64,000 bases of DNA from Solwaraspora sp. WMMD406 (GTDB lineage Bacteria; Actinomycetota; Actinomycetes; Mycobacteriales; Micromonosporaceae), in contig NZ_JARUBF010000001.1 of assembly GCF_029626025.1 (NCBI RefSeq), forward strand, positions 3,596,001 through 3,660,000. Direction: 5' to 3'. Made by a program: the position numbers and the translations under genes. Of the stretch, positions 18,578 to 26,846 are shown in pieces. Under the pieces are notes generated by a model. It did no database searches and was not told the origin of the DNA. It was given only the letters and a program-made list of their open reading frames with translations. The first letter of the stretch is position 1, and the number at the start of each line of letters is the position of its first letter.

Positions 18578-18785
18578 CCTCTTCGTCCGTCTTGTCGTTG
18601 CCCGCCGCGAGGGGTCCGTCGTGACGGCCGTGAGCGTGGACCTCTCGCGGAGCTGTTTTCCCTGTTCAGATGCCGTTCGATAGTGGACGATCGCGGCTTT
18701 TTGGTGGTCGGGGAGCCCTCTGTCGGGGGACCTCTCGCGGGGCGGTTGTTCCGCCGCAGGTCAGGAGGGGTAAGATTTGGACCCT
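18578..18785 (+). promoter_or_regulatory. CRISPR leader of the upstream array
   Basis: This 208-bp stretch is a close copy of the leader at 39241-39450; the 43 bases next to the first repeat (18743-18785) are identical. It holds two direct copies of GGACCTCTCGCG (18638-18649 and 18728-18739) exactly 90 bp apart, as in the other leader. TAAGAT, a likely -10 element, lies 10 bases before the first repeat. The upstream inverted copy of the 12-mer is degraded here. Confidence 0.75.
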
Positions 18786-21700
18786 GTCGCAGCTCTCTCG
18801 GGAGCTGCCCTTCATTGAGGCCCGCCGGTGACGTCGATCGCGTCCTGCATGGTGCCGTTGTCGCAGCTCTCTCGGGAGCTGCCCTTCATTGAGGCGAGGC
18901 GGACGCGCTGGTGACCGCCACCTGGCGCGACGGTCGCAGCTCTCTCGGGAGCTGCCCTTCATTGAGGCCTGGCTGCAACCTGGCCACCAACTGGGTGGCC
19001 GGATCGGTCGCAGCTCTCTCGGGAGCTGCCCTTCATTGAGGCCTGACACGCCAGCGCTTGCCGCGCCCGTGCTTCGCGTCGCAGCTCTCTCGGGAGCTGC
19101 CCTTCATTGAGGCATCGCCGGTACGCCGGGGCCGACGCCGGCGGAAGTCGCAGCTCTCTCGGGAGCTGCCCTTCATTGAGGCTTCATGTCGATCAGGCCA
19201 TCGGCGTTGATGTCCTGGTCGCAGCTCTCTCGGGAGCTGCCCTTCATTGAGGCACCCGCCTGCTAACCGAGCAGCAGACCGTCAGGGGGTCGCAGCTCTC
19301 TCGGGAGCTGCCCTTCATTGAGGCCCAGCTCCGACGGTCCCAGGTGCACCTGCAGGGAGTCGCAGCTCTCTCGGGAGCTGCCCTTCATTGAGGCCAGGTG
19401 ATCAGTCTGGTGGTGGACGATGGCGCGACCGGGTCGCAGCTCTCTCGGGAGCTGCCCTTCATTGAGGCCTGGCCGGTGGGTGATGGCGGCGGGGCACTGG
19501 ACCGTCGCAGCTCTCTCGGGAGCTGCCCTTCATTGAGGCGCCACCGGCGACCGACGGCTCACCCGCGCCCGCCGCCGGTCGCAGCTCTCTCGGGAGCTGC
19601 CCTTCATTGAGGCCGATTATCCAACATCGAATCAACCGGCAGGTTGTATCAAGTCGCAGCTCTCTCGGGAGCTGCCCTTCATTGAGGCTCGGCGACCAAC
19701 GCGGCCCCGGCGGTGACGACACCGGTCGCAGCTCTCTCGGGAGCTGCCCTTCATTGAGGCGAGTCGCTCGGGCTCGACGCGCACAAGATGTCCAAGTCGC
19801 AGCTCTCTCGGGAGCTGCCCTTCATTGAGGCTACGGAACGATCAGCGCATGGTGGGTGCCGGCCGCCGGTCGCAGCTCTCTCGGGAGCTGCCCTTCATTG
19901 AGGCACTAGTGGCATGACGACGACGTACCCCTGGACCTCCCGTCGCAGCTCTCTCGGGAGCTGCCCTTCATTGAGGCTCGTCCGCGTCGACGCCGGCGCT
20001 GCTGGCGCAGACCGTCGCAGCTCTCTCGGGAGCTGCCCTTCATTGAGGCGGTGTCCATCGGGTCGCCTCCATGCGGCGATCAAGGTCGCAGCTCTCTCGG
20101 GAGCTGCCCTTCATTGAGGCTCGTCGATCAGCTTCACGGCCGGCGCCAGGTCGCTACGTCGCAGCTCTCTCGGGAGCTGCCCTTCATTGAGGCTCGTCGT
20201 GTCCGGAGGAGATCACCACGGCGCGGCCGGTCGCAGCTCTCTCGGGAGCTGCCCTTCATTGAGGCTGGGCGCGTGCGTCGGTGTTGGCGAGCACGCCGGC
20301 CGTGGTCGCAGCTCTCTCGGGAGCTGCCCTTCATTGAGGCCTCACATCGGATCGGCGGCGGCCGAGGTCGTCTGTCGCAGCTCTCTCGGGAGCTGCCCTT
20401 CATTGAGGCCTCACATCGGATCGGCGGCGGCCGAGGTCGTCTGTCGCAGCTCTCTCGGGAGCTGCCCTTCATTGAGGCACCGAACCATGCGAAGGGTGCG
20501 AGCTGTGACCGACGCCAGTCGCAGCTCTCTCGGGAGCTGCCCTTCATTGAGGCTTACGCCAGCAACGCCAGCGATATTCGTTATATCCGGTCGCAGCTCT
20601 CTCGGGAGCTGCCCTTCATTGAGGCTTCGGCGCCGTCGCCGAGGTACGCGACATCGGATACGAACGTCGCAGCTCTCTCGGGAGCTGCCCTTCATTGAGG
20701 CGCAGCCGCACGGAATGCCCTCACTGTGGCGGCGGTCGCAGCTCTCTCGGGAGCTGCCCTTCATTGAGGCATCTCCCGCACCACTACACCAGCTCCGGTC
20801 GACCCGGTCGCAGCTCTCTCGGGAGCTGCCCTTCATTGAGGCTGACTTTACGATCATGTTGGAATCGTAATTAAATGTCGCAGCTCTCTCGGGAGCTGCC
20901 CTTCATTGAGGCGGCGTTCGGCAGGGTCGCGGCGTACCGGCGGTGCTGGGTCGCAGCTCTCTCGGGAGCTGCCCTTCATTGAGGCCTGTAGCCCCAGTTC
21001 GCGTCGTCGCTGTACTTCGTGTCGCAGCTCTCTCGGGAGCTGCCCTTCATTGAGGCCTGGGAGCCGCGTCGCCGTGAGGTGAGGACGAGTCCGTCGCAGC
21101 TCTCTCGGGAGCTGCCCTTCATTGAGGCCCCAAGACGGTCGACTTCGGCGACCTCGACCAGCAGGTCGCAGCTCTCTCGGGAGCTGCCCTTCATTGAGGC
21201 GAGGTGCGGGAGCAGTCCCCGGCGTCGGGGGTGTGGGAGGTCGCAGCTCTCTCGGGAGCTGCCCTTCATTGAGGCACCTCTACCCGCGCGGGGTGGTGGC
21301 GCAGCGCGTTGTCGCAGCTCTCTCGGGAGCTGCCCTTCATTGAGGCTGGTCCTGCCAGTCGTACACAAACCTCGGTACGGGTCGCAGCTCTCTCGGGAGC
21401 TGCCCTTCATTGAGGCGCCGAGCGGAATCTGCGGCTGGCGCAGGTGTCGGTCACGTCGCAGCTCTCTCGGGAGCTGCCCTTCATTGAGGCCCGGTGGGCG
21501 AGTTCGTGGGCGGTGGTCCGGTCCAACGGTCGCAGCTCTCTCGGGAGCTGCCCTTCATTGAGGCCCGGTGCGCTGGGTGATCGAGACGCAGCAGCATCAG
21601 GCGTCGCAGCTCTCTCGGGAGCTGCCCTTCATTGAGGCGAGGCCGCACCATAGCGACGGGCCCGCCGATCTTCTCGCGTCGCAGCTCTCTCGGGAGCTGC

Positions 21701-22735
21701 CCTTCATTGAGGCTGTCGTTGAGTGCACCACGTGATGCGCACTCGGCGACGAAGTCGCAGCTCTCTCGGGAGCTGCCCTTCATTGAGGCCTGCAGGAGGT
21801 CGCCGGCGAACTAGTGCGGGCCGTCGCAGCTCTCTCGGGAGCTGCCCTTCATTGAGGCTACCCCCGGGCCGACGTGGACACGCTGCTCGCCGGGAGTCGC
21901 AGCTCTCTCGGGAGCTGCCCTTCATTGAGGCCTACCTGGAGGGTCGGGTCGGGACACTCGCGGAGGCGTCGCAGCTCTCTCGGGAGCTGCCCTTCATTGA
22001 GGCCGCTCAGCCGCGATCCGGGTGTCCGATCGAGGGTCGTCGCAGCTCTCTCGGGAGCTGCCCTTCATTGAGGCCGGGCGTCGGATGTCGACGCGTGGGT
22101 GGCGACCTGGTCGGTCGCAGCTCTCTCGGGAGCTGCCCTTCATTGAGGCGAGTTGCCGGCAGTGCTGACGTCCAGCTCCATCCGTCGCAGCTCTCTCGGG
22201 AGCTGCCCTTCATTGAGGCCAGACCGACTTCAACCCGTACCACGACCAGCCCGCACCCAGTCGCAGCTCTCTCGGGAGCTGCCCTTCATTGAGGCCCCTC
22301 CGGGGGTCCGTCTCAGCGCTCCACCGGGGCGCGCTGTCGCAGCTCTCTCGGGAGCTGCCCTTCATTGAGGCCCGGGCCGCTGGCACACCGTGATAGCGCC
22401 GACAGGTCGCAGCTCTCTCGGGAGCTGCCCTTCATTGAGGCGGGCACTTGCGCGGGGGCAGGGGCATCAGGACTCCTGCGGTCGCAGCTCTCTCGGGAGC
22501 TGCCCTTCATTGAGGCCGCTTGAGGGTGGCGGGCGGCACCACGGCGACCGGCCGTCGCAGCTCTCTCGGGAGCTGCCCTTCATTGAGGCATGACCCTCAA
22601 CCCGTGCAACCCGGCGCTACTCGCCCTGTCGCAGCTCTCTCGGGAGCTGCCCTTCATCAAGGCAGGGGGATGGTGGCGTGGGTGGGTAGGACCACGCCGG
22701 TCGCGGCTCTTGAGAGCTGTCAATCGTTAAGACCG
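18786..22735 (+). CRISPR. CRISPR array 1 (type I-G repeat), 54 repeats plus one decayed
   Basis: A 36-bp repeat beginning GTCGCAGCTC and ending TTCATTGAGGC, with an internal GCAGCTC/GAGCTGC stem. I counted 54 copies with starts from 18786 to 22628 and spacers of 33-40 bases. The 54th has CATCAAGGC near its end. A 55th, strongly decayed copy starts at 22700 and is cut by the IS element at 22731. All inner repeats are identical, so the leader-proximal side is at the left and transcription runs rightward. Spacers 22 and 23 (20341-20373 and 20410-20442) are identical. The cas genes are 8 kb downstream, and the same repeat is used in the cas-adjacent array. Confidence 0.98.
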
Positions 22736-23624
22736 TGTGTCAGTAGGGGTTGTTGCTGGTCAACAGGTTGAGTCGGTCGGCGCGGCGGTAGCAGATCAGA
22801 GCGCATGCCAGGTGGAGGAATCCGAGGTAGTGGGAAGCCTTGCGGTCGTAGCGGCGGACCAGCCGTCGGAACCGGGTCATCCACTCGAGGCAGCGTTCGA
22901 TGACGTAGCGGTGCCGGCCCAGCCGCTTCGACGACTCGACGCCCTTGCGCGCGATCCGTGCGACGATGCCGCGTGCGCGCAGCAGGTCGCGGCATTCGGG
23001 GTAGTCGTAGCCCTTGTCGCCGTGGAGTTTGGCCGGTCGTCGACGCGGCCGGCCGACCGGTTGACGCACTGGTGTGACGCCGTCGACCATGTCCTCGAGC
23101 ATCCGGTGGTCGTTGAGGTTCGCGGCGGAGACGCCCACGTGCAGCGGCAACCCGCCCCGGTCGCTCATGGCGTGGATCTTGGAGCCGGGCTTGCCCCGGT
23201 CCACCGGGCTGGGCCCGGTCAGGTCCCCCTTTTCACCGCGCGTACGTGCATGCTGTCGACACTCACCCTCGACCAGTCGATCCGCCCGGCCGCGCCGAGG
23301 ACATCGAGCGTCGCCCGGTGCAGGGCGGTCATCACCCCGGCCTCGACCCATTCGGCGAACCGGCGGTGCGCGGTGCGCCAGTGGACCGGGAACGAGGCGG
23401 GCAGCTTGCGCCACGAGCAGCCGGACTCCAGTACGTACAGGATCGCCGCGAGCATCGCCCGGTCATCGGTCCGCCGCCGGCCGCCGCCCTGGTGCCTTTC
23501 CGGGTGCGGCGGCAGCAACGGCCGCGCGAGGTGCCACAACGCGTCGGGGCAGTACTTCTCCACGTCATCCACACCACGTCAACGAATGACCTTGAACTTC
23601 AACAACCCCAAACGACACACGGTC
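22731..23624 (-). mobile_element. IS5-family insertion sequence (IS427-like), complete
   Basis: An 894-bp element. The 25-bp terminal inverted repeats start GACCGTGTGTC and match at 22 of 25 positions (22731-22755 against 23600-23624). It is flanked by the 3-bp direct repeat TAA (22728-22730 and 23625-23627), which fits the TNA target preference of IS427-type elements. The transposase is split in two frames on the - strand. The element sits inside the last, decayed repeat of array 1. Confidence 0.9.
22740..23572 (-). CDS. IS5-family transposase, two overlapping frames joined by -1 frameshift
   Basis: The first frame (23572 to 23219, 117 residues) has the DUF4096-type N-terminus LWHLARPLLPPHPERH and the first catalytic Asp in RVSVDSMHVR. 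The second frame continues GDLTGPSPVDRGKPGSK, has the second Asp in KLHGDKGYDYPECR, and ends with RHYVIERCLEWMTRFRRLVRRYD, where the Glu completes the DDE triad. The frames meet at AAAAGGGGGA on the coding strand, a classic slippery run, so a programmed -1 shift rather than a damaging mutation is likely. The element could be active. Confidence 0.88.
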
Positions 23625-23639
23625 TAAGTGCGGACGGGG

Positions 23640-23678
23640 CGGTGGGGTCGCCTCGGGGTACCCGAGGCGACCCCACCG
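23640..23678. terminator. Strong hairpin terminator
   Basis: An 18-bp perfect stem (CGGTGGGGTCGCCTCGGG and its complement, 23640-23657 and 23661-23678) with a 3-base loop. It ends 12 bases before the stop of the DUF397 gene on the - strand, so it probably terminates that operon and may also shield it from the IS and the array. Confidence 0.8.
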
Positions 23679-23690
23679 TCGTGGGTTGGG

Positions 23691-23885
23691 TCAGTGGGGG
23701 AGGGTGCCGGACTGCAGGGCGGTGGTGAAGGTGCCCCACTGGGAAGTGCTGAACGTCAGGGTGGGGCCGGTGCGGTCCTTGCTGTCGCGTACCTCGGCGT
23801 GGCCGGCGTGCCGGCGGGCCTCGACGCACGCTCCGCCGTTGCCGCCGCTGCGGCTGGAGGTGAACCAGGGGGTGTCGGGCTTCAT
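23691..23885 (-). CDS. DUF397 protein
   Basis: A 64-residue small protein with the DUF397 pattern: W-F-TSSRSGGNGGACVEARR, then VRDSKDRTGPTLTFSTSQW. I chose the ATG at 23885, which overlaps the XRE regulator stop by 4 bases. DUF397 proteins are co-encoded with XRE/DUF5753 regulators throughout actinobacteria and in some cases act as their partners in antibiotic and sporulation control (BldB/WhiJ-type systems). The specific target here is unknown. A sister pair lies at 43796-44808. Confidence 0.88.
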   Translation of the reverse strand: MKPDTPWFTSSRSGGNGGACVEARRHAGHAEVRDSKDRTGPTLTFSTSQWGTFTTALQSGTLPH

Positions 23886-24709
23886 CGCAGGTGCTCCTCG
23901 ATCGGGATCGACTGCTCGCGGACCTCGCGGAAAATTCGACGGTACTCGGCCAACTCGTCCGGACGCTCCAGGTAGCGAGCGCCCACATGGGACTCGACGT
24001 AGGCGATGTCGGGGTCGTCGGGGTCGGCGAAGTCGAGCAGAATGAACGGGCTGACCATCGCGGCGTGGGCACCGGCGGACCACGGCAGGACGCGGATCTC
24101 CACCCGGACCCGTCGACCCACGCTGGCCAGGTGGGCGCGTTGCTCGGCCATCACCGCCGGGCCGCCGACCTCACGGGCCAACGCGCCAGCACCGAGGACC
24201 GCGACGATCCTCGCCGGATCGGCCCGGTCGTAGTAGGAAATCTGCCGATCGAGCCGCAGCGACACCAGCCGCTCGATCTGCTGCTCGGATGCCTGCCGGT
24301 CGGCCGCCCGGAACACGGCGCGCATGTAGTCCGGCGTCTGGAGTAGACCGTGGATCAGCTCAGGGTCATACAGATGGATCTCGGTGGCGGCGGCTTCGAG
24401 GCCGAGATAGAGCTGAAACCAATCCGGTACGGCGTCACCGTGCGACTCCCACCAACCGTGCTCGTCACACGCGGCGGCCAGGCGGGTCAACGCGTCCGTC
24501 GTCTCCGGGTCGGCACCGTAGAACCAGCACAGACCCCGGACCGTGTTCATCTTCACCGGGAACTTGCCGTTCTCGATGCGCCACAACGTCGTACGGGAAC
24601 AGACCTTGGCCCGCTCCACTTCCTGCTCGGTGCGGGCCGCCTCCTCGCGCAGTCGGCGCAGTCGTCGCCCCAGCTGACGGCGCACCACAGTCGGTCCGGT
24701 GACCGGCAT
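23882..24709 (-). CDS. XRE-family regulator with DUF5753 (Scr1-like)
   Basis: A 275-residue regulator. The N-terminal helix-turn-helix spans about 8-60 (RLRRLREEAARTEQEVERA, TLWRIENGK), followed by a DUF5753 domain with the usual LGLEAAATEIHLYDPELIHGLLQTPDYMRAVF stretch. I chose the ATG at 24709 (MPVTGPTVV), preceded by GGAAGG; a frame extension to 24748 is weaker. It overlaps the DUF397 gene. A perfect TGTTTCA-AAA-TGAAACA palindrome 45 bp upstream is a likely autoregulatory operator. Confidence 0.85.
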   Translation of the reverse strand: MPVTGPTVVRRQLGRRLRRLREEAARTEQEVERAKVCSRTTLWRIENGKFPVKMNTVRGLCWFYGADPETTDALTRLAAACDEHGWWESHGDAVPDWFQLYLGLEAAATEIHLYDPELIHGLLQTPDYMRAVFRAADRQASEQQIERLVSLRLDRQISYYDRADPARIVAVLGAGALAREVGGPAVMAEQRAHLASVGRRVRVEIRVLPWSAGAHAAMVSPFILLDFADPDDPDIAYVESHVGARYLERPDELAEYRRIFREVREQSIPIEEHLR

Positions 24710-24753
24710 CGCTTCACCTTCCTTTCGTCCGACACACCCACCACCCATGCCGA

Positions 24754-24770
24754 TGTTTCAAAATGAAACA
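24754..24770. promoter_or_regulatory. Palindromic operator candidate for the XRE regulator
   Basis: TGTTTCA-AAA-TGAAACA: 7-bp perfect arms with a 3-base centre, AT-rich in an otherwise GC-rich stretch, 45 bp before the start of the XRE gene. Position and symmetry fit a dimeric HTH binding site. I did not find the same palindrome ahead of the sister regulator at 43796. Confidence 0.5.
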
Positions 24771-25162
24771 CCGGACCGGGTTGGCCGCCGAATTCGCACG
24801 TCAGAGCTGTGACAGATCGGCGTCCACGATCGAGTGTGCCGTACGCGGGCGGAAAATGTGGTCCGCCACCAGGGTGGAATCGACGCGGGTTCGCTGAGAA
24901 AGTTGATCAAAGCTGAGCGGCGGTCGCCAAGCCGGCCGATCATCCGCACCGCTCATTCGATCCTGCCGGTGGGCTGACGTGACGCCCCTTGATCAGGTCA
25001 CGGCTGGTGCCAGGCGGCGGCGATACACCGACGTTCGGATGATTGCCGATCCGATCACCGCTTCGCCACTATGGGTGCCGACTTCTCACGTTAGGCGGGT
25101 CGTTGGTCTATTCGCTCTCGCAGGTCCCAACTGGTCAGGTGGTGTGGATCAGGCACCTACGC
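24771..25162. other. Intergenic region between divergent operons
   Basis: About 390 bases without a convincing gene. It separates the leftward XRE-DUF397 operon from the rightward DUF559-ATPase operon and should hold both promoters. I see no clear repeat, riboswitch or RNA gene. The open frame of the nuclease gene extends into it as far as a TTG at 25043, but this part lacks the codon bias of the rest. Confidence 0.5.
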
Positions 25163-26113
25163 GTGAGTGACTGGGAACAGGGATTATTGACAGCAACTGA
25201 TGCTCCGGCGGTCGTCGTTCACCGTACCGCCGGGTTGTCGGGCCAGCAGGCGACCGTCGCCGCCGTCCTCGACGAGCTGGAGGCGACCGCCGGCCAGCTT
25301 TTCCCCGCCTGGCTGCCCGGAGCCGAAGGGATCACGACGTCTGCCGGTGCCGCGCCGGTCGCCGTACGCAGGCTCGCTGTCGCCCACGCCGCCGCGACCG
25401 GCCAGTCCGGCCCGTTCCTCGCGGACCTGGCGGCCGCCGCGCTCACCGGGTCGGCGGCCCACACCCGGCGGCATCCGCCGGAGGTACGGGCACGCGGGCT
25501 GGCCCGGGTCATCGCGGCCAGCTTCGGCCGGCCGGCGTGCGCGTTGGTGCTACGGCCGCCCGATCATCTTGACGAGGCGGCCACGCTGGCGCTGGCCCAG
25601 GCGGCGCAGTGGCTGGTCGACCACGGTCGGCTGACTGTATGGATCGACAGCGATTCGCCGTACGGCATCGAGAGCCAGCCGCGTGCGACGGAGCCTCCGT
25701 CGGTGGCCCGGCCGCGTCGTGAACCGCGCGCCGGAACCCGACGGACGAGGGACGTCGTCGGCAGGCCGCATCCGAGCAGTCGCGCCGAGGTGGTGCTCGA
25801 AGCCGCCTTGGCCCGCCGGACCTGGGCGGCCGGCCGCGCCTGGAACCACACCATCAGACCGGGTCCGCTGGTCAACCCCGTCCGGGTCGACCTGCTGTGG
25901 AAACGGGAACGGTGCGTCGTCGAGATCGACGGAGACGACCACCGTACGCCGGCGAAGTTCACCGAGGACCGGCACCGCGACGTGATGCTCCAGATCAACG
26001 GGTACGCCGTACTCCGTTTCACCAACACCCAGGTGCTCGACGACATCGACAACGTGCTCGTGCTCCTGCAGCAGTTCCTCGCCACCCGTCGCCGTATCAG
26101 AAAAGGACCCTGA
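25163..26113 (+). CDS. DUF559 (Vsr-like) endonuclease-domain protein
   Basis: A 316-residue protein from GTG 25163. The C-terminal 110 residues form a DUF559 domain: PVRVDLLWKRERCVVEIDGD, then DRHRDVMLQINGYAVLRF. This carries the Asp, the E-x-D and the Arg/His-rich helix of the Vsr/PD-(D/E)XK nuclease fold. The N-terminal 200 residues match nothing I know; they are Ala-rich, apart from a W-LVDHGRLTVWIDSD stretch. The start is uncertain: the frame is open to a TTG at 25043. It is two bases from the next gene, and the three genes form one operon next to CRISPR-Cas. A DNA-cutting effector role is inferred. Confidence 0.75.
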   Translation: MSDWEQGLLTATDAPAVVVHRTAGLSGQQATVAAVLDELEATAGQLFPAWLPGAEGITTSAGAAPVAVRRLAVAHAAATGQSGPFLADLAAAALTGSAAHTRRHPPEVRARGLARVIAASFGRPACALVLRPPDHLDEAATLALAQAAQWLVDHGRLTVWIDSDSPYGIESQPRATEPPSVARPRREPRAGTRRTRDVVGRPHPSSRAEVVLEAALARRTWAAGRAWNHTIRPGPLVNPVRVDLLWKRERCVVEIDGDDHRTPAKFTEDRHRDVMLQINGYAVLRFTNTQVLDDIDNVLVLLQQFLATRRRIRKGP

Positions 26114-26114
26114 C

Positions 26115-26846
26115 ATGTCGGACGAGAAGTTGACCTCGGTGGAGACGGCCGCTCTCTTCATTCTCCTCACCGAGGCCGGCGAAGCGCTGAACGTGAAGCT
26201 CGCCCAGGAGCATGGCTGCAAGCTGGAGAAGCGTTCGCGCGAGAAGCTGGAAAAATTGAGACTGATCAAGGTCGGGGGCACCCCTCGCCGGCTCGTCCTG
26301 CGGCTGACCGAGGCGGGTCGGGATCGTTGCCGCGCCGAATTCGCCGCCGGATCGCCGCCACCACGGTCGGGGCCTATGGGTGGCGCGCTCTACGCACTCC
26401 TGCTGACGGTGGATCGTTTCCTCACCGCCCGGGGGCTCAGCCTCGGTGACTTCGTGACCGCCTCGAACGCGCCGGTCGCCGAGGACCTACCGGCCGTGCC
26501 CGCCGCGTCGGCGGCTGCCGAGCCAACAAGCGCCGAGCCGGCGTTGGACGGGCCGGCGTTGGACGGGCCGGCGTTGGACGAGCCTGCCGTCGAGGAGCGG
26601 GTACGGGCGGCGTACCACAAACTCGCACCCCGGACCGGCGACCTGGTCAACCTTGCCGACCTGCGCGACCTGGTCGTCGACCTCGACCCGGCCGACGTCG
26701 ACGCGGCCCTGCGCCGGCTGCACCGCCGACCCGGTGTCACCCTCGTGCCGGAAGCCAACCAGAAGGCCCTCGACGCACGGACCCGGGCCGCCGCCGTCGT
26801 GGTCGGTGACCAGCCCAAGCACATGATCACCATGGCGGCATCATGA
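26115..26846 (+). CDS. Winged-helix-like small protein of the ATPase cassette
   Basis: A 243-residue protein. Residues about 5-75 (ETAALFILLTEAGEALNVKL, then REKLEKLRLIKV) resemble a winged-helix DNA-binding domain ending in a beta-wing (RRLVLRLTEAGRDR). The middle has a linker of three 15-bp DNA repeats encoding LDGPA/LDEPA (about 26536-26582). The C-terminal 80 residues (RVRAAYHKLAPRTGDLVNLADLRDLV..) look like a second helical domain with a DPADVDAALRRLHRRPGVTLVPE stretch. It begins two bases after the nuclease stop and overlaps the ATPase by 4 bases. It is probably a DNA-recognition or adaptor subunit of the cassette; the function is unproven. Confidence 0.65.
   Translation: MSDEKLTSVETAALFILLTEAGEALNVKLAQEHGCKLEKRSREKLEKLRLIKVGGTPRRLVLRLTEAGRDRCRAEFAAGSPPPRSGPMGGALYALLLTVDRFLTARGLSLGDFVTASNAPVAEDLPAVPAASAAAEPTSAEPALDGPALDGPALDEPAVEERVRAAYHKLAPRTGDLVNLADLRDLVVDLDPADVDAALRRLHRRPGVTLVPEANQKALDARTRAAAVVVGDQPKHMITMAAS

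Noticed and set aside
19000-22600. Many open frames across both arrays with repeated SQLSRELPFIEA-like or SSLGSCPSLR-like peptides
   Set aside because: They are translations of the CRISPR repeat in different frames. Lengths depend only on stop-free spacers, and there are no ribosome sites or codon bias.
22740-23572. Transposase frameshift as evidence of a dead IS
   Set aside because: The break lies exactly at an A4G5 slippery run between two otherwise intact frames, as is normal for frameshift-regulated IS5 elements.
25043-25162. A longer nuclease gene starting at TTG 25043
   Set aside because: The added 40 residues lack the codon bias of the gene and there is no ribosome site. GTG 25163 begins just before the clearly coding part, but this start remains uncertain.
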